NCBI GenBank assembly: GCA_009911365.1 | Contig: QXXF01000008.1 | Coordinates: 84,919 to 148,918, forward strand | Direction of reading: 5' to 3' | DNA from: Clostridiales bacterium | GTDB taxonomy: Bacteria > Bacillota > Clostridia > Peptostreptococcales > Anaerovoracaceae | DNA length: 64,000 nt | Shown: positions 26,152 to 36,271 of the stretch, piece by piece | Layout of the letters: each line of letters begins with the position of its first letter | How positions within the stretch are numbered: position 1 is the stretch's first letter | The notes under the pieces: generated by a model | What the model was told of the DNA's origin: nothing | The model's input: only the letters and a program-made list of their open reading frames with translations | Database searches by the model: none | Program-made: the position numbers and the translations under genes

Positions 26152-27549
26152 CTACAGCCCGTATTCCTTCAGCTTTCTGGATATGGTGGATTTATTTACT
26201 TTTAGTTTCCTTGCTGCGGCGCTCAGGCTTCTGCATTCATTCACAGCCTTTAGCACCACCTGCTTTTCATATTCTTTCATAATGGAGCTCAATGATTTTT
26301 CATCCCCAGTCTCAGACGCATCCTCGCTCAACTGGCCGCTTCCATTGAGACACAGCCGGACTTGAAAGCCTGTGATCTTGTTGCCAGGGCTGCTTACGAC
26401 CAGCCGCTCCACTACGTTTTGCAACTCCCGCACATTCCCCGGCCAGGAGTAGTTCTTCAGCTCTTCGTCAGCATCGTCCCTGATCTCTTTCGTCAGTCCA
26501 TAACGCTCGTTGAGCATGTTCAAAAAATAATTGGCAAGGAGCGGGATGTCCTCCTTTCTCCTCCTGAGGGGCGGAACATTGATGGGCACCACAAAGAGCC
26601 GATAATACAAATCGCTTCGGAAATTGCCCCTTTCCATCTCCAGCTTTAGATTTTTATTCGTCGCCGCAATCAGTCTGATATCAATAGAGATCGGATCCTT
26701 TCCGCCAATCCTGCGAATCTCCTTTTCCTGGATGGCCCGCAACAGCTTGGACTGAATATGCAGCGGCAATTCCCCAATCTCGTCCAGAAATAAGGTGCCA
26801 CCGTTAGCAAGCTCGAAGAGCCCGATCTTCCCGTTGGCGTTGGCCCCAGTAAAGGTCCCCTTTTCATACCCGAAAAACTCGGACTCAATGAGAGATTCCG
26901 GCACTGCCGCACAGTTCACTTTGATAAAAGGCATCGCCGCCCTAGCACTGTTTTTCTGTATCAGATTGGCAATAACCTCTTTTCCGGTTCCCGATTCGCC
27001 GGTGATGATCACCGTGGTGTCCATGATCCCGATTTTTAACGCCATTTCTTTGATCCGCTCCATCTGGATGTTGTTAGTCACCAGATCATTGTTTTCTGCT
27101 GCGTTCATCTGGCTCTTTAACCGCAGCAACTCACTTCTATATTCTTCTGTGATGTCTTTTTGCTTTTCCAACAAGCCTCTGAGCACATTGACTTCCGTAA
27201 TGTTCCGTTCAATGCAGATGACGAGATCGATCTTTCCATTGTAAAAAAGCGGCACGCTGATCGCCATCACGTATCCACCCTCTCCCAGTTCCTGGATGAT
27301 ACTCTCTTCGTGGCCGCTTTCAATGGCCTTCAGCACAGAGGACTCGTATAAAATATACCCGGTGGCGATCAGCTCGCCCATCTCTCTGCCCATGAGATCT
27401 TTTCGGCTCAGCCCCCCTGTGCCCAAGGATTTATTGTTGACCATGACGACCCGTGCTTCACCATCTGTGATCCAGACCCCGACTTCCATGCAATTAAAAA
27501 TCGTCAGCAACGCTGAGTAGTTGTCTTTCAGGAATTCACTATATTTCAT
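26152..27549 (-). CDS. PAS-domain sigma-54-dependent transcriptional activator
   Basis: 465 residues. The N-terminal ~120 residues are a PAS-like sensor ([44 protein letters not shown]). A short coiled linker leads to the AAA+ domain, with Walker A GESGTGKE, the sigma-54 contact loop EKGTFTGA, Walker [14 protein letters not shown] and the [16 protein letters not shown] signature. The C-terminus is a Fis-type helix-turn-helix ([20 protein letters not shown]). It should bind enhancers and activate sigma-54 RNA polymerase in response to a small-molecule ligand. The nearby lyase/CoA-transferase promoter is the obvious target. It lies 43 bp behind the solute-binding protein gene. Confidence 0.92.
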   Translation of the reverse strand: MKYSEFLKDNYSALLTIFNCMEVGVWITDGEARVVMVNNKSLGTGGLSRKDLMGREMGELIATGYILYESSVLKAIESGHEESIIQELGEGGYVMAISVPLFYNGKIDLVICIERNITEVNVLRGLLEKQKDITEEYRSELLRLKSQMNAAENNDLVTNNIQMERIKEMALKIGIMDTTVIITGESGTGKEVIANLIQKNSARAAMPFIKVNCAAVPESLIESEFFGYEKGTFTGANANGKIGLFELANGGTLFLDEIGELPLHIQSKLLRAIQEKEIRRIGGKDPISIDIRLIAATNKNLKLEMERGNFRSDLYYRLFVVPINVPPLRRRKEDIPLLANYFLNMLNERYGLTKEIRDDADEELKNYSWPGNVRELQNVVERLVVSSPGNKITGFQVRLCLNGSGQLSEDASETGDEKSLSSIMKEYEKQVVLKAVNECRSLSAAARKLKVNKSTISRKLKEYGL

Positions 27550-27592
27550 GTCGGGCTCCTCTCTGCGCCAAACTCCCCTTTATAGGGATTCC

Positions 27593-28906
27593 TTAGTCTT
27601 GTTCCTTGATCTTCTCTTCCTGCAGCTTGTCGAATTTCTCCATGCACTCATCTACAGAAGCGCCTTTTAACAAATCCCGCACGATCAGGCAGGTATTCCC
27701 CCACTGTTCTACTGCCAGATTCGCATTAGAACCCAGCACGTAAACACCTTCGTTCACTTTTTCATTTAGCGGCTTTAATGCGTCCACACAGTCTACCTCC
27801 ACATTTTTAGATGGAGAAATGACCTTATTTTCCTCTGCGTACACTTTGAGGGCTTTATCTGAAAGCATCACGTCCAACACAGCCATGGCATCCTCCTTGT
27901 GCGCGCACTCCTCACCTACTCCATATCCTGTGATCGGCACCACGGGCATTTGCCCACGTTTGCTTGGGAATCCGATCACCCGCATGTTAAAATCCGTGCT
28001 CCCATAAGCTGTATCCGTATTGGCAGCACCCCAGTAGGCCATGACGATCGGTGTCTTTTGCGCTAAAAAGTCCTGCCGTTCTCCTTCAAGAGCTTCAGAA
28101 ACATATGCTTTCTCCGCATCAATGTATTCTCTATCGATCAGCTCCTGCAAAAATTCAAAACCAGGCCGCATATAATCGCTCAGCTTTACTTTTCCGCTAT
28201 TAATAGCCTCAATCTCCGCATCCGTGTTGCCACCGTTATACAGATCCGCAAACCCTTGAGCAAAGACAAAGCATTCCAACCACCAGCGATTGGCTCCGAT
28301 CGGCGTTTCAATCCCTTTTTTCTTGAAAGTCTCGCAGCATGCTAGTAGCTCTTCCGGTGTGTTTGGTAACTTCAACTTGTATTTGTCGAACATGTCTTTG
28401 TTCACAAACAAGCCATAGGCCACTACTTCCTGCGGGATGCCCACTAATTTTCCATCTACTGTATTGGCCGTTTTCACAGCTTCCCTTAAATTCTTTACGC
28501 ACTTTAGCCCTGACAAGTCCGCCAGTTCTCCTTCTTCCCCCAGTGTTAGCAACGCATCGGGATTAAGCAGGTACAAATCGTCCATATTGCTGTGGGCTCG
28601 GTTGATGAGCACCTCATCGTACGTTTTTTCCTGATAGTCAGCAGCTGTATATGTCTGATATTCTACCGTCACGCCCAACTGGTCCTCTGCCATAATCACT
28701 GTTTTTTCAAATGCTGATCTCGCTATATTTTTTGCGTTTGGATCTGATTTTTCCATTGGCGTGAACACATTAACCACTTTTTTATCGAGCTTTTCCTGGC
28801 CTGCCAGGTTCGTGTCAGGACTCTCGGCTTTTCCACATGCGTTCATAGCGAAAATCATCATTCCTGCCAGCAAAATCAGGAAGAGGCACTTCATACTCGG
28901 TTTCAT
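27593..28906 (-). CDS. Extracellular solute-binding lipoprotein (family 1 type), coupled to a histidine kinase
   Basis: 437 residues with a lipoprotein signal peptide ending FAMNAC, so the mature protein is tethered by Cys to the outer face of the membrane. The body resembles ABC sugar/polyol-binding proteins (VDGKLVGIPQEVVAYGLFVNKDMFDKYKL; QKTPIVMAYWGAANTD). No ABC permease or ATPase gene is near. Its ATG overlaps the stop of the hybrid kinase gene (ATGA), so both are made together. A sensing role, presenting a ligand to the kinase, is more likely than transport. The ligand is unknown. Confidence 0.85.
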   Translation of the reverse strand: MKPSMKCLFLILLAGMMIFAMNACGKAESPDTNLAGQEKLDKKVVNVFTPMEKSDPNAKNIARSAFEKTVIMAEDQLGVTVEYQTYTAADYQEKTYDEVLINRAHSNMDDLYLLNPDALLTLGEEGELADLSGLKCVKNLREAVKTANTVDGKLVGIPQEVVAYGLFVNKDMFDKYKLKLPNTPEELLACCETFKKKGIETPIGANRWWLECFVFAQGFADLYNGGNTDAEIEAINSGKVKLSDYMRPGFEFLQELIDREYIDAEKAYVSEALEGERQDFLAQKTPIVMAYWGAANTDTAYGSTDFNMRVIGFPSKRGQMPVVPITGYGVGEECAHKEDAMAVLDVMLSDKALKVYAEENKVISPSKNVEVDCVDALKPLNEKVNEGVYVLGSNANLAVEQWGNTCLIVRDLLKGASVDECMEKFDKLQEEKIKEQD

Positions 28907-31524
28907 TTTGCTTCCTCCTTTTTTACATATTTCTTTAAGGTTTGTTTTACGATCTCCATATCGATTGGCTTCGCGATATGCGCGTCCATTCCAGCGTCCC
29001 TAGCATCCTTTACGTCTTCTGCGAAAGCGTTGGCTGTCATTGCGATGATCGGTATAATCTTTGCGTCTTCTCGATCTAATGCCCGGATCTCTCTAGTCGC
29101 TTCATAACCATTCATGACTGGCATCTGGACGTCCATCAAAATAGCGTCAAAGGATCCTGGAGTAGAATCACAGAAGTGCTCCACCGCTAATTGTCCATTT
29201 TCCACGACATCTCCGACCGCACCTTCTATCTCAAGGAGTTCCAGCAAAATCTCCGAGTTGATGACATTGTCCTCAGCCACCAGGAACCGACAGCCCTCTA
29301 GACTGTTACCTTCGTCATTTTCAGCGGCAGTTTCTTCCCTCGCCTGTTCTCCTTGGAGCTCCAGTATTTTTTCTTTAAAGGCTGACATGAAAAACGGTTT
29401 TGCCAGAAACCCATCGATCCCCGCAAGTTCTGCGTCTTTCTCCAGTTCTTCCCAATCAAAGGCTGTCAAAAGCAGGATTGGAATATTCCTTGATAAAAGC
29501 GGGCGAATCTGTCTTGCCGCTTCAATGCCGTCCATGCCTGGCATTTTCCAATCCAGCAAAATCATGTCATAGGCCTCGCCCCGCTCATGAACCGCCTGAA
29601 TCTGGCGGATCGCATCTTCGCCGCTTATGGCCGTATCTATTGGAATACCTGCCTCCTTTACGAGCATCCGAATATTGTTTCTAATTTCCTCCTCATCATC
29701 TATCGCCAAAATGCGCATGCTCTTGTTTTCCCGCCAGAACTCCTCGTCTGATCTTCCATCCGGTATGCGCAACTCCAACTCAATGGTAAAGATACTGCCT
29801 CGATCAACTTCACTAGATACTTCTATAGTCCCGCCCATCAGTTCTACGATGTTCTTTGTAATAGCCATTCCTAGACCAGTTCCCTGGACTTTATTAGTCG
29901 TGCTGTTCTCCGCTCTTGTGAACGGGTCAAAAATGACTGCCAAGTATTCCGGTGTCATGCCATAACCATTGTCCTCCACTTCAATGCGAATCCGTTCATA
30001 TTGCTTGGAACGCTGCTCCAGACCAATAATGCGCAGCCATATGGTCCCACCTTCCTGGGTATACTTTACTGCATTGGAAAGAAGATTGATCAAAATCTGA
30101 TTCATCCTCGTCTCATCGCCAATCAGGTGCTCGTTCCTTATGCCCGTGACTATGACTTCCAACGCCTGCCCCTTGTTTTTTGCCATGGGACGGATAATCG
30201 CATCCACTGAGGAAACCATATTGCTCAAAGCGAATTCTCCTACTGTAAGCACAACTTTTCCGCTTTCGATTTTGGAAACATCCAAGACATCGTTGATCAG
30301 TCCCAAAAGGTGCTGCCCGGAGGCTGTGATTTTTTTCGTGTATTCCCGAACCTTCACCGGATTATCCGCATCTTTGGTAAGCAATGTGGTAAAGCCCAAA
30401 ATAGCGTTCATCGGCGTACGGATATCGTGGGACATATTGGAGAGGAACATGGTCTTAGAACTGCTTGCGATTCTTGCCGCATGGAGGGCCTCTTTCAGCT
30501 GCTTGTTATGTCTTTCCTTCTCCAGTTCCCGCTCCTCCCTATTTTTTTCCTGCTGCCTGTGATTTAAAAGATACACACCGCAGCAAATCAAAAAGGCCAC
30601 TATGGTAACGAACATGACGAAAAAGATGTTTTGGTTTACAGCCTTTCCCTCCTTCTGAATGGCGGTAATTGGCACATAGCCCACCAAGTACAAGGCCCCC
30701 TCGTTGACTGCCCACATGAAAATCAAGGACTCGTTTTTCTGAATATCATGGTAAAACATAATATCTTTGGCCGACTGTACGCAATTGGAAACCTCTTCAT
30801 GGATAGCAGGTTCAAGGATATTGTTGGCACGATAAAAATCCTCCAAATTCACATGGCCCGCGGTCCGTTCTCCTAATCCCTTTGGCTTTAATACAAACCT
30901 CTCAGTCTTCGCATCCATCATGTAATACTTCGCATTGTCGCCATAGAACCGTTCCGGCAGTGCTTCATCAAAGGAATCAAAAATGTACTCTATATAAAGC
31001 GTAGCGGTTTCTCTGCCTTCTTTTTTGATCGGACACTTTATGGTATAGGCCCAAGTCCCCATGTCATTCATATAGGATTGGGAAAAAGGCAAGCCATCTA
31101 CCGTGTACCCCGCAGAAAAATCCAGCTCCTCCGCGGAATATTGCTCACCTGTATTGGAAATCCCCTTGTCTTTTCCTGATGATATGACCGATATTTTTAC
31201 CATGGTGCGGTTCATGCTATAGGACTGGATAAATTGACCTGGATCATCTGCGTTGGCAATCTCCTCGGCCAGCAATTTCTGAAATTCCGTTTCCTTTTTC
31301 AGGATCGCCTGTACAGTTCCTTCTAACAGTTCTAGGCTTTCACTCAGGTTATCAACTGCTGATTGGGACATTTGTGATGAAATTTTCCCCGCAGCAGAGT
31401 ATACGACAGTGCCTAACACGCAAAAAACCAATATAATGGAAACGATCAAAGCAACGCCGCGACCTTTTTTGATATTCTTATGCTTTCTCTCCATTTCACA
31501 AACCATTACCTTTTTTCGATACAT
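28903..31524 (-). CDS. Hybrid sensor histidine kinase with two receiver domains
   Basis: About 873 residues: an N-terminal membrane segment (VALIVSIILVFCVLGTVVY), an extracellular sensor of about 240 residues, a second membrane segment (FFVMFVTIVAFLICCGVYLL), a coiled stretch, HisKA with the phospho-accepting His in MSHDIRTPMNAI, HATPase_c (DNGYGMTPE; GTGLGMAITK), then two receiver domains with phospho-acceptor Asp in ILLDWKMPGMDG and AILMDVQMPVMNG. No output domain or DNA-binding partner is fused, so the signal must pass elsewhere. The start is uncertain: Met codons at 31524, 31506 and 31491 are possible. The 3' end overlaps the solute-binding protein gene by 4 bp. Confidence 0.9.
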   Translation of the reverse strand: MYRKKVMVCEMERKHKNIKKGRGVALIVSIILVFCVLGTVVYSAAGKISSQMSQSAVDNLSESLELLEGTVQAILKKETEFQKLLAEEIANADDPGQFIQSYSMNRTMVKISVISSGKDKGISNTGEQYSAEELDFSAGYTVDGLPFSQSYMNDMGTWAYTIKCPIKKEGRETATLYIEYIFDSFDEALPERFYGDNAKYYMMDAKTERFVLKPKGLGERTAGHVNLEDFYRANNILEPAIHEEVSNCVQSAKDIMFYHDIQKNESLIFMWAVNEGALYLVGYVPITAIQKEGKAVNQNIFFVMFVTIVAFLICCGVYLLNHRQQEKNREERELEKERHNKQLKEALHAARIASSSKTMFLSNMSHDIRTPMNAILGFTTLLTKDADNPVKVREYTKKITASGQHLLGLINDVLDVSKIESGKVVLTVGEFALSNMVSSVDAIIRPMAKNKGQALEVIVTGIRNEHLIGDETRMNQILINLLSNAVKYTQEGGTIWLRIIGLEQRSKQYERIRIEVEDNGYGMTPEYLAVIFDPFTRAENSTTNKVQGTGLGMAITKNIVELMGGTIEVSSEVDRGSIFTIELELRIPDGRSDEEFWRENKSMRILAIDDEEEIRNNIRMLVKEAGIPIDTAISGEDAIRQIQAVHERGEAYDMILLDWKMPGMDGIEAARQIRPLLSRNIPILLLTAFDWEELEKDAELAGIDGFLAKPFFMSAFKEKILELQGEQAREETAAENDEGNSLEGCRFLVAEDNVINSEILLELLEIEGAVGDVVENGQLAVEHFCDSTPGSFDAILMDVQMPVMNGYEATREIRALDREDAKIIPIIAMTANAFAEDVKDARDAGMDAHIAKPIDMEIVKQTLKKYVKKEEAK

Positions 31525-31559
31525 TTATCTATGATCCAATACTTGCGACCCCGTTGAAC

Positions 31560-32477
31560 TCACTTCATTTCCTTCAAATCATAAGGTGTTGCCTGATATA
31601 CATAGTAATTGAGCCAATTGGAAAACAATAGGTTCGCATGAGCCCGCCATCGGAAGAGGATCTCCTTTTCTGGGTCGTCATCTCGAAAATAATTAGCAGG
31701 GACACCAATGTCCAAACCTTTTTTCACATCCCGGAAATATTCTCCAGCTAACGTGTCTTTATCGTATTCCTGGTGTCCTAAGATAAAAATTTGGCGGCCG
31801 TTCTCCGTAGATATGATATGCGGTCCCACTGCCTCGGATTCTGCCAAGATTCGTAGCTTTGGACACTTGAGGACATCTTCCCGTCTCACTTCCGTGTGCC
31901 TGGAATGCGGAGCGTAAAATATAGAATCAAATCCTCTTACCATTGGATTATGCGCTCGGGTGACTTTATGTTCAAACACGCCAAATACTTTTTCATCCAA
32001 TAGATGTTTGTCAATGCCGTAATAATAGTATAAAGCCGCCTGAGCTCCCCAGCAGATGAACATGTTGCTGTAAACATGGGTCTTGCAGAACTCAAAGATT
32101 TCACACAGTTCTTTCCAGTAGTCCACATCCTCGTAAGGCATCTGTTCCACTGGTGCTCCGGTGAGAATCATGCCGTCAAAATACTCGTTCTTGATTTCAT
32201 CCAAGGTTTTGTAAAACGTATCCATGTGTTCCTGAGAAATATGGGTCGAGCTATGAGAGTCCATCCGCACTAAGGTCATCTCCACTTGCAGGGGGCTATT
32301 GGCCAGCACTCTGGCAAGCTGCGTCTCTGTGGCGATTTTCGTGGGCATTAGGTTCACGATGACGATTTTTAGCGGACGAATGTCTTGTTTCATGGCCCTG
32401 CCCTGGTCCATGGTAAAAATATTTTCATTCTGCAACGCTTCTGCCGCCGGCAGCGCATTTGGTATAATTAAAGGCAT
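31560..32477 (-). CDS. metA: Homoserine O-acetyltransferase, MetA/HTS family
   Basis: 305 residues with the MetA catalytic Cys in [12 protein letters not shown] and the His/Glu in GHQEYD. Homoserine is acylated in the first committed step of methionine synthesis. In this family a Glu at the position equivalent to residue 111 directs the enzyme to acetyl-CoA and a Gly to succinyl-CoA; the sequence TGAPVEQM has Glu, so O-acetylhomoserine is the expected product despite the historical name homoserine O-succinyltransferase. That agrees with the neighbouring O-acetylhomoserine sulfhydrylase, 16 bp upstream in the same operon. Confidence 0.93.
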   Translation of the reverse strand: MPLIIPNALPAAEALQNENIFTMDQGRAMKQDIRPLKIVIVNLMPTKIATETQLARVLANSPLQVEMTLVRMDSHSSTHISQEHMDTFYKTLDEIKNEYFDGMILTGAPVEQMPYEDVDYWKELCEIFEFCKTHVYSNMFICWGAQAALYYYYGIDKHLLDEKVFGVFEHKVTRAHNPMVRGFDSIFYAPHSRHTEVRREDVLKCPKLRILAESEAVGPHIISTENGRQIFILGHQEYDKDTLAGEYFRDVKKGLDIGVPANYFRDDDPEKEILFRWRAHANLLFSNWLNYYVYQATPYDLKEMK

Positions 32478-32493
32478 CCTATTTCCTCTTTTC

Positions 32494-33783
32494 CTATTTT
32501 ACTTTATCTAATGCCTGATCAAAGTCATAAAGAATGTCTTCGATGGCTTCCAGTCCCACGGATACTCGGATCAGAGACGGACTAATGCCTGCAGCGATCT
32601 GCTCTTCTTCAGAAAGTTGCCTATGAGTGGTGCTGGCAGGATGGAGCACAGAAGTCCGGATATCGCCCACATGAACCACGATGCTGGTCAGCCCCAGGTT
32701 TTCCAAGAATTTTTCCCCTGCTGCTTTTCCGCCTTTCACCCCAAAACACAGCACTCCGCTCTGGCCTTTTGGAAGATATTTCTGCGCCAGATCATAATAC
32801 TGATCACCTTTCAGGCCCGGATATTTCACCCAATCCACCATGGGATGATCTTTTAAATGCTCCGCCAGCTTTAGGGCGTTTTCACAGTGACGTTCCATGC
32901 GCAGATGGAGCGTCTGCAATCCCTGATGGGTCAGATAAGCGTTCATAGGCGCCATTGGACATCCCAGATCACGCACCATCACTGCGGTCAGACGAGTACA
33001 AAAGGCGGTGGGACCAAACTTTTCATAAAACTTCAAGCCATGATAGCTTTCATCTGGCTCCGTGAGGCCCGGGAACTTGTCAGAGGCCGCCCAATCGAAT
33101 TTTCCACTTTCTACAATCGCACCCCCTACGCAGCTGGCGTGGCCGTCCGCATATTTTGTAGTTGACTGGATAACAATATCTGCTCCTAACTCCAGCGGCC
33201 TGCAGAGGGCAGGAGTCGCTAGCGTATTGTCTACCACCAGCGGCACGCCAATTTCTTTGGCGACTTTGGAGAATTTTTCAAAATCCAAAACGCTGAGAGC
33301 CGGATTTCCCAGGGACTCAGCAAATACCGCTTTCGTAGTGGATCTGGCGAATTTTAAGATCTCTTCTAGTGGCAGATCCTGATCCACGAAATCCACATCA
33401 ATCCCCAGTTTTTTTAACGAAACCCCCATTAAATTATGGGTCCCCCCGTAAATATTTGAGGCTGAAATCACATGGTCTCCTGCGTTGCACAGGTTCAGAA
33501 CAGTGATCAGCGTCGCAGCCTGTCCGGAAGAAGTCGCGATTCCCGCACTGCCGCCTTCCAGCAGTGCCATCTTATCTTCTAGTGCCTTTACTGTCGGGCT
33601 TCCCAGTCTGGTATACATGAAATTGGGACTTTCCAGGTCGAATAGCTCTGCTACATCCTGTGAATTATAATATCTGTAAGTCGTGTTTTGCACGATAGGC
33701 AGCACCTGTGGCTGCCCGCTCTGCGCCTTATACGCACCGTGAACGCATCTTGTTTCAAACGCAGGTGTTCTCTCGTTTTTCAT
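32494..33783 (-). CDS. metY: O-acetylhomoserine sulfhydrylase (PLP enzyme)
   Basis: 429 residues of the Cys/Met metabolism PLP family. Features: [25 protein letters not shown] at the start, [24 protein letters not shown], and the PLP-binding Lys in [13 protein letters not shown]. The length of about 430 and the insertions favour O-acetylhomoserine aminocarboxypropyltransferase, which makes homocysteine from O-acetylhomoserine and sulfide, over the shorter cystathionine gamma-synthases. With MetA it makes the homocysteine that MetH methylates. It is the first gene of metY-metA; no SAM riboswitch is visible in the ~110-bp leader. Confidence 0.93.
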   Translation of the reverse strand: MKNERTPAFETRCVHGAYKAQSGQPQVLPIVQNTTYRYYNSQDVAELFDLESPNFMYTRLGSPTVKALEDKMALLEGGSAGIATSSGQAATLITVLNLCNAGDHVISASNIYGGTHNLMGVSLKKLGIDVDFVDQDLPLEEILKFARSTTKAVFAESLGNPALSVLDFEKFSKVAKEIGVPLVVDNTLATPALCRPLELGADIVIQSTTKYADGHASCVGGAIVESGKFDWAASDKFPGLTEPDESYHGLKFYEKFGPTAFCTRLTAVMVRDLGCPMAPMNAYLTHQGLQTLHLRMERHCENALKLAEHLKDHPMVDWVKYPGLKGDQYYDLAQKYLPKGQSGVLCFGVKGGKAAGEKFLENLGLTSIVVHVGDIRTSVLHPASTTHRQLSEEEQIAAGISPSLIRVSVGLEAIEDILYDFDQALDKVK

Positions 33784-33846
33784 ATTACAATATTACCTTT
33801 CTTTTTTACGATTATACTGATTATATTACACCATCCTGGCAGAAAA

Positions 33847-33902
33847 AACAAGAAGCTGTCGCATGCGGAAACGATATGTATCAGCATGAACAGCACCTTG
33901 TT
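33847..33902 (-). terminator. Terminator of the metF-metH-nrdJ operon
   Basis: On the minus strand AACAAGGTGCTGTTCATGC pairs with GCATGCGACAGCTTCTTGTT with small bulges, followed by TTTTTTCTG. It lies about 40 bp behind the nrdJ stop and ahead of metY. Confidence 0.85.
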
Positions 33903-33942
33903 TCATGGTTTCATTTTAAGAATTTTACGAATATCTTGCCCA

Positions 33943-36201
33943 TCATCCGCATTTACTATATCCGCATTGCCGGCATATATTGCAGCCGCCCTCATATTCC
34001 AGCCTGCCGCCGCATTCTGGACACTTGCTTTTATCCTCCAGCTCCCCTAGGGCCGCAGGCTCCTGGAACTCTTCCTCGGCCATCCAATTCCCTAGTGCCA
34101 CCTGCTTTTTACATTCCTGCTCGATGACCCTGGCTATGGCATCCGGACACGAGGTGCATTTCATCCCGCTCTGACGGATGGTGGATGGACAGCGAATCCC
34201 TTTCAGCTGTTCTACGATGGTATCAACATCTATGCCGCTCCTCAATGCCACAGAAGCCAGTCTCGCGGTCGCTTCGCTCTGGCTTGGGCACCCGCCAGCC
34301 TTTCCAGTATTGGTGAAAATCTCACAGATCCCCTGCTCATCGTAATTCACCGTGATGTAAAGGTTCCCGCATCCGGTTTTCACTCGTTCCGTCACGCCGC
34401 TGACAGCATTGGGACGAGGACGAGGCGTAATACGTCTCGCGGTCTTCTGTTCTTTCAGCTCCTGGTCTTCCGGCACTGCGTCTGCGCCATGTTTGACTTT
34501 TCCAATGTTCAGAACTTGCTCGTCTCTGCTGCCGTCCCGATAAATGGTCACGCCCTTGCAGCCCAAAGAAAACGCTAGGGAATAAACCCGCGCCACATCT
34601 TCTCTTGTGGCGTGATTGCTGAAATTCACGGTCTTGGAAACCGCATTGTCTGTAAACCGTTGAAAACCCGCCTGCATGCGCACATGATATTCTGGGCTGA
34701 TATCGTGGGTGGAAACGAACACTCTACGAATATCCTCTGGCAGTTCTTTGAGCTGGCTCACTGTCCCTTCTTTGGCGATCCGCCGCATGAGGGCATCTGA
34801 ATAAAGTCCCCGCTTTTCCAGCTCTGCCTTCAGCACTGGATTGACCTCCAGCATCTCTGTGCCATCCATGATGTTTCTGATGTATACATAGGCGAAAATC
34901 GGCTCCACGCCAGAGGAGCATCCGCCGATGATGGAGAGCGTTCCTGTTGGGGCGATGGTGGTGATGGTCCCATTTCTCTGCGGTCTGCCCTGAGGCAGAG
35001 CACTGTTTTCAAACAACGGGAATTCGCCTCTCTCTTTCGCCAGTTCTTCACTGGCCTGACGGCCTTTTTCCAATATAAACGACATGACGGTTTCACCCAG
35101 GGCCACAGCTTCGTCCGTATTGTAAGGGATGCCCATCATCAAAAGGCTGTCTGCCCAGCCCATGACGCCCAGGCCGATCTTTCTCGTCAGCTTTGTGGTC
35201 CGATCGATCTGTTCCAACGGATACTTGTTCACATCGATCACATTGTCCAAGAAATGTACCGCATTTTTCACGGTCCGCTCTAGCTTGTCCCAGTCAAAAA
35301 CAACAGTATCGCCCTCTTGCTTTGTCATCTTGGTCAAGTTGATGGATCCCAGGTTGCAGCTTTCATGTGGCAGCAATGGCTGTTCCCCGCATGGATTCGT
35401 GGCTTCGATACGGCCTTGATCCGGCACGATGTTGTCTCGGTTCAGCCGATCCAAGAAAATAATTCCCGGTTCTCCGTTTCTCCATGCCGCGTCTACGATC
35501 TTGTCGAATACCATTTTCGCATTGAGACGCTTTACCACTGCCTTTTTGTGAGGGTCCACCAGATCATAATCCCTGCCAGCCTCCGCGGCTTCCATGAAGT
35601 CTTCTGTGAGGCCTACGGACAAGTTGAAATTTGTGATTTCCGCATTATCCGCTTTACAGTCGATGAATTTCAGGATGTCCGGGTGGTCGATCCTGAGGAT
35701 TCCCATATTGGCGCCTCTTCTGGATCCCCCTTGCTTGATGGCTTCTGTCGCCATATTGAACACCCTCATAAAGCTGATGGGGCCGCTGGCAACGCCGCCT
35801 GTGGAGTTTACCGTGCTGCCTTCTGGTCTCAGCCGTGAAAAGGAAAATCCGGTGCCGCCGCCGCTCTTATGGATGAGTGCCGCCTGTTTGATGGCCTCAA
35901 AGATGGATTCCATGCTGTCTTCAACTGGCAGCACAAAGCAGGCGGACAGTTGTCCCAGGTCCTTTCCCGCATTCATCAGAGTCGGCGAGTTAGGCAGGAA
36001 TTCCAGACCTGCCATCATATCATAAAAAATCCGTTCTGTTTTCTCACAGTCAGCCGCTTTGTCATGCTGCTGGTCTGCCTGGGCAATGGCTCTTGCCACT
36101 CGATGGAACAGACCATCCACAGTCTCGATTGGGCTTCCTTGTTCGTCTTTTGTCAAATATCGTTGTTCCAACACCATTTCGGCGTTCTTGCTAATGCTCA
36201 T
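33943..36201 (-). CDS. nrdJ: Adenosylcobalamin-dependent ribonucleotide reductase (class II)
   Basis: 752 residues. Characteristic are FLPNSPTLMNAG, QLSACFVLPVEDSM, SGGGTGFSFSRLRP, QGGSRRGANM, NPCGEQPLLPHESCNLGSINL and GVMGWADSL. A C-terminal TSCPD-type domain (KTGCGNLYITVNYDEQG) and a CxxC-rich tail (CPECGGRLEYEGGCNICRQCGYSKC) identify the B12-dependent vitamin NrdJ form. It makes deoxyribonucleotides without oxygen and with the Cys tail recycling the active-site disulfide. It follows metH by 70 bp and is probably the last gene of that operon, so two cobalamin enzymes share a transcript. Confidence 0.95.
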   Translation of the reverse strand: MSISKNAEMVLEQRYLTKDEQGSPIETVDGLFHRVARAIAQADQQHDKAADCEKTERIFYDMMAGLEFLPNSPTLMNAGKDLGQLSACFVLPVEDSMESIFEAIKQAALIHKSGGGTGFSFSRLRPEGSTVNSTGGVASGPISFMRVFNMATEAIKQGGSRRGANMGILRIDHPDILKFIDCKADNAEITNFNLSVGLTEDFMEAAEAGRDYDLVDPHKKAVVKRLNAKMVFDKIVDAAWRNGEPGIIFLDRLNRDNIVPDQGRIEATNPCGEQPLLPHESCNLGSINLTKMTKQEGDTVVFDWDKLERTVKNAVHFLDNVIDVNKYPLEQIDRTTKLTRKIGLGVMGWADSLLMMGIPYNTDEAVALGETVMSFILEKGRQASEELAKERGEFPLFENSALPQGRPQRNGTITTIAPTGTLSIIGGCSSGVEPIFAYVYIRNIMDGTEMLEVNPVLKAELEKRGLYSDALMRRIAKEGTVSQLKELPEDIRRVFVSTHDISPEYHVRMQAGFQRFTDNAVSKTVNFSNHATREDVARVYSLAFSLGCKGVTIYRDGSRDEQVLNIGKVKHGADAVPEDQELKEQKTARRITPRPRPNAVSGVTERVKTGCGNLYITVNYDEQGICEIFTNTGKAGGCPSQSEATARLASVALRSGIDVDTIVEQLKGIRCPSTIRQSGMKCTSCPDAIARVIEQECKKQVALGNWMAEEEFQEPAALGELEDKSKCPECGGRLEYEGGCNICRQCGYSKCG

Positions 36202-36271
36202 TTACACTCCTCTCCCATGTTCCTTTCAGGTTCTGCGTATTTCATATATTGTATCATTTCTTTTGCTCATC

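Noticed and set aside
33784-33846. SAM riboswitch before metY
   Set aside because: No S-box core is recognisable; the only hairpin is the terminator of the upstream nrdJ operon.
36202-36271. Cobalamin riboswitch for nrdJ or metH
   Set aside because: The 70-bp gap before nrdJ and the ~45-nt leader of the operon are too short for a cobalamin riboswitch.
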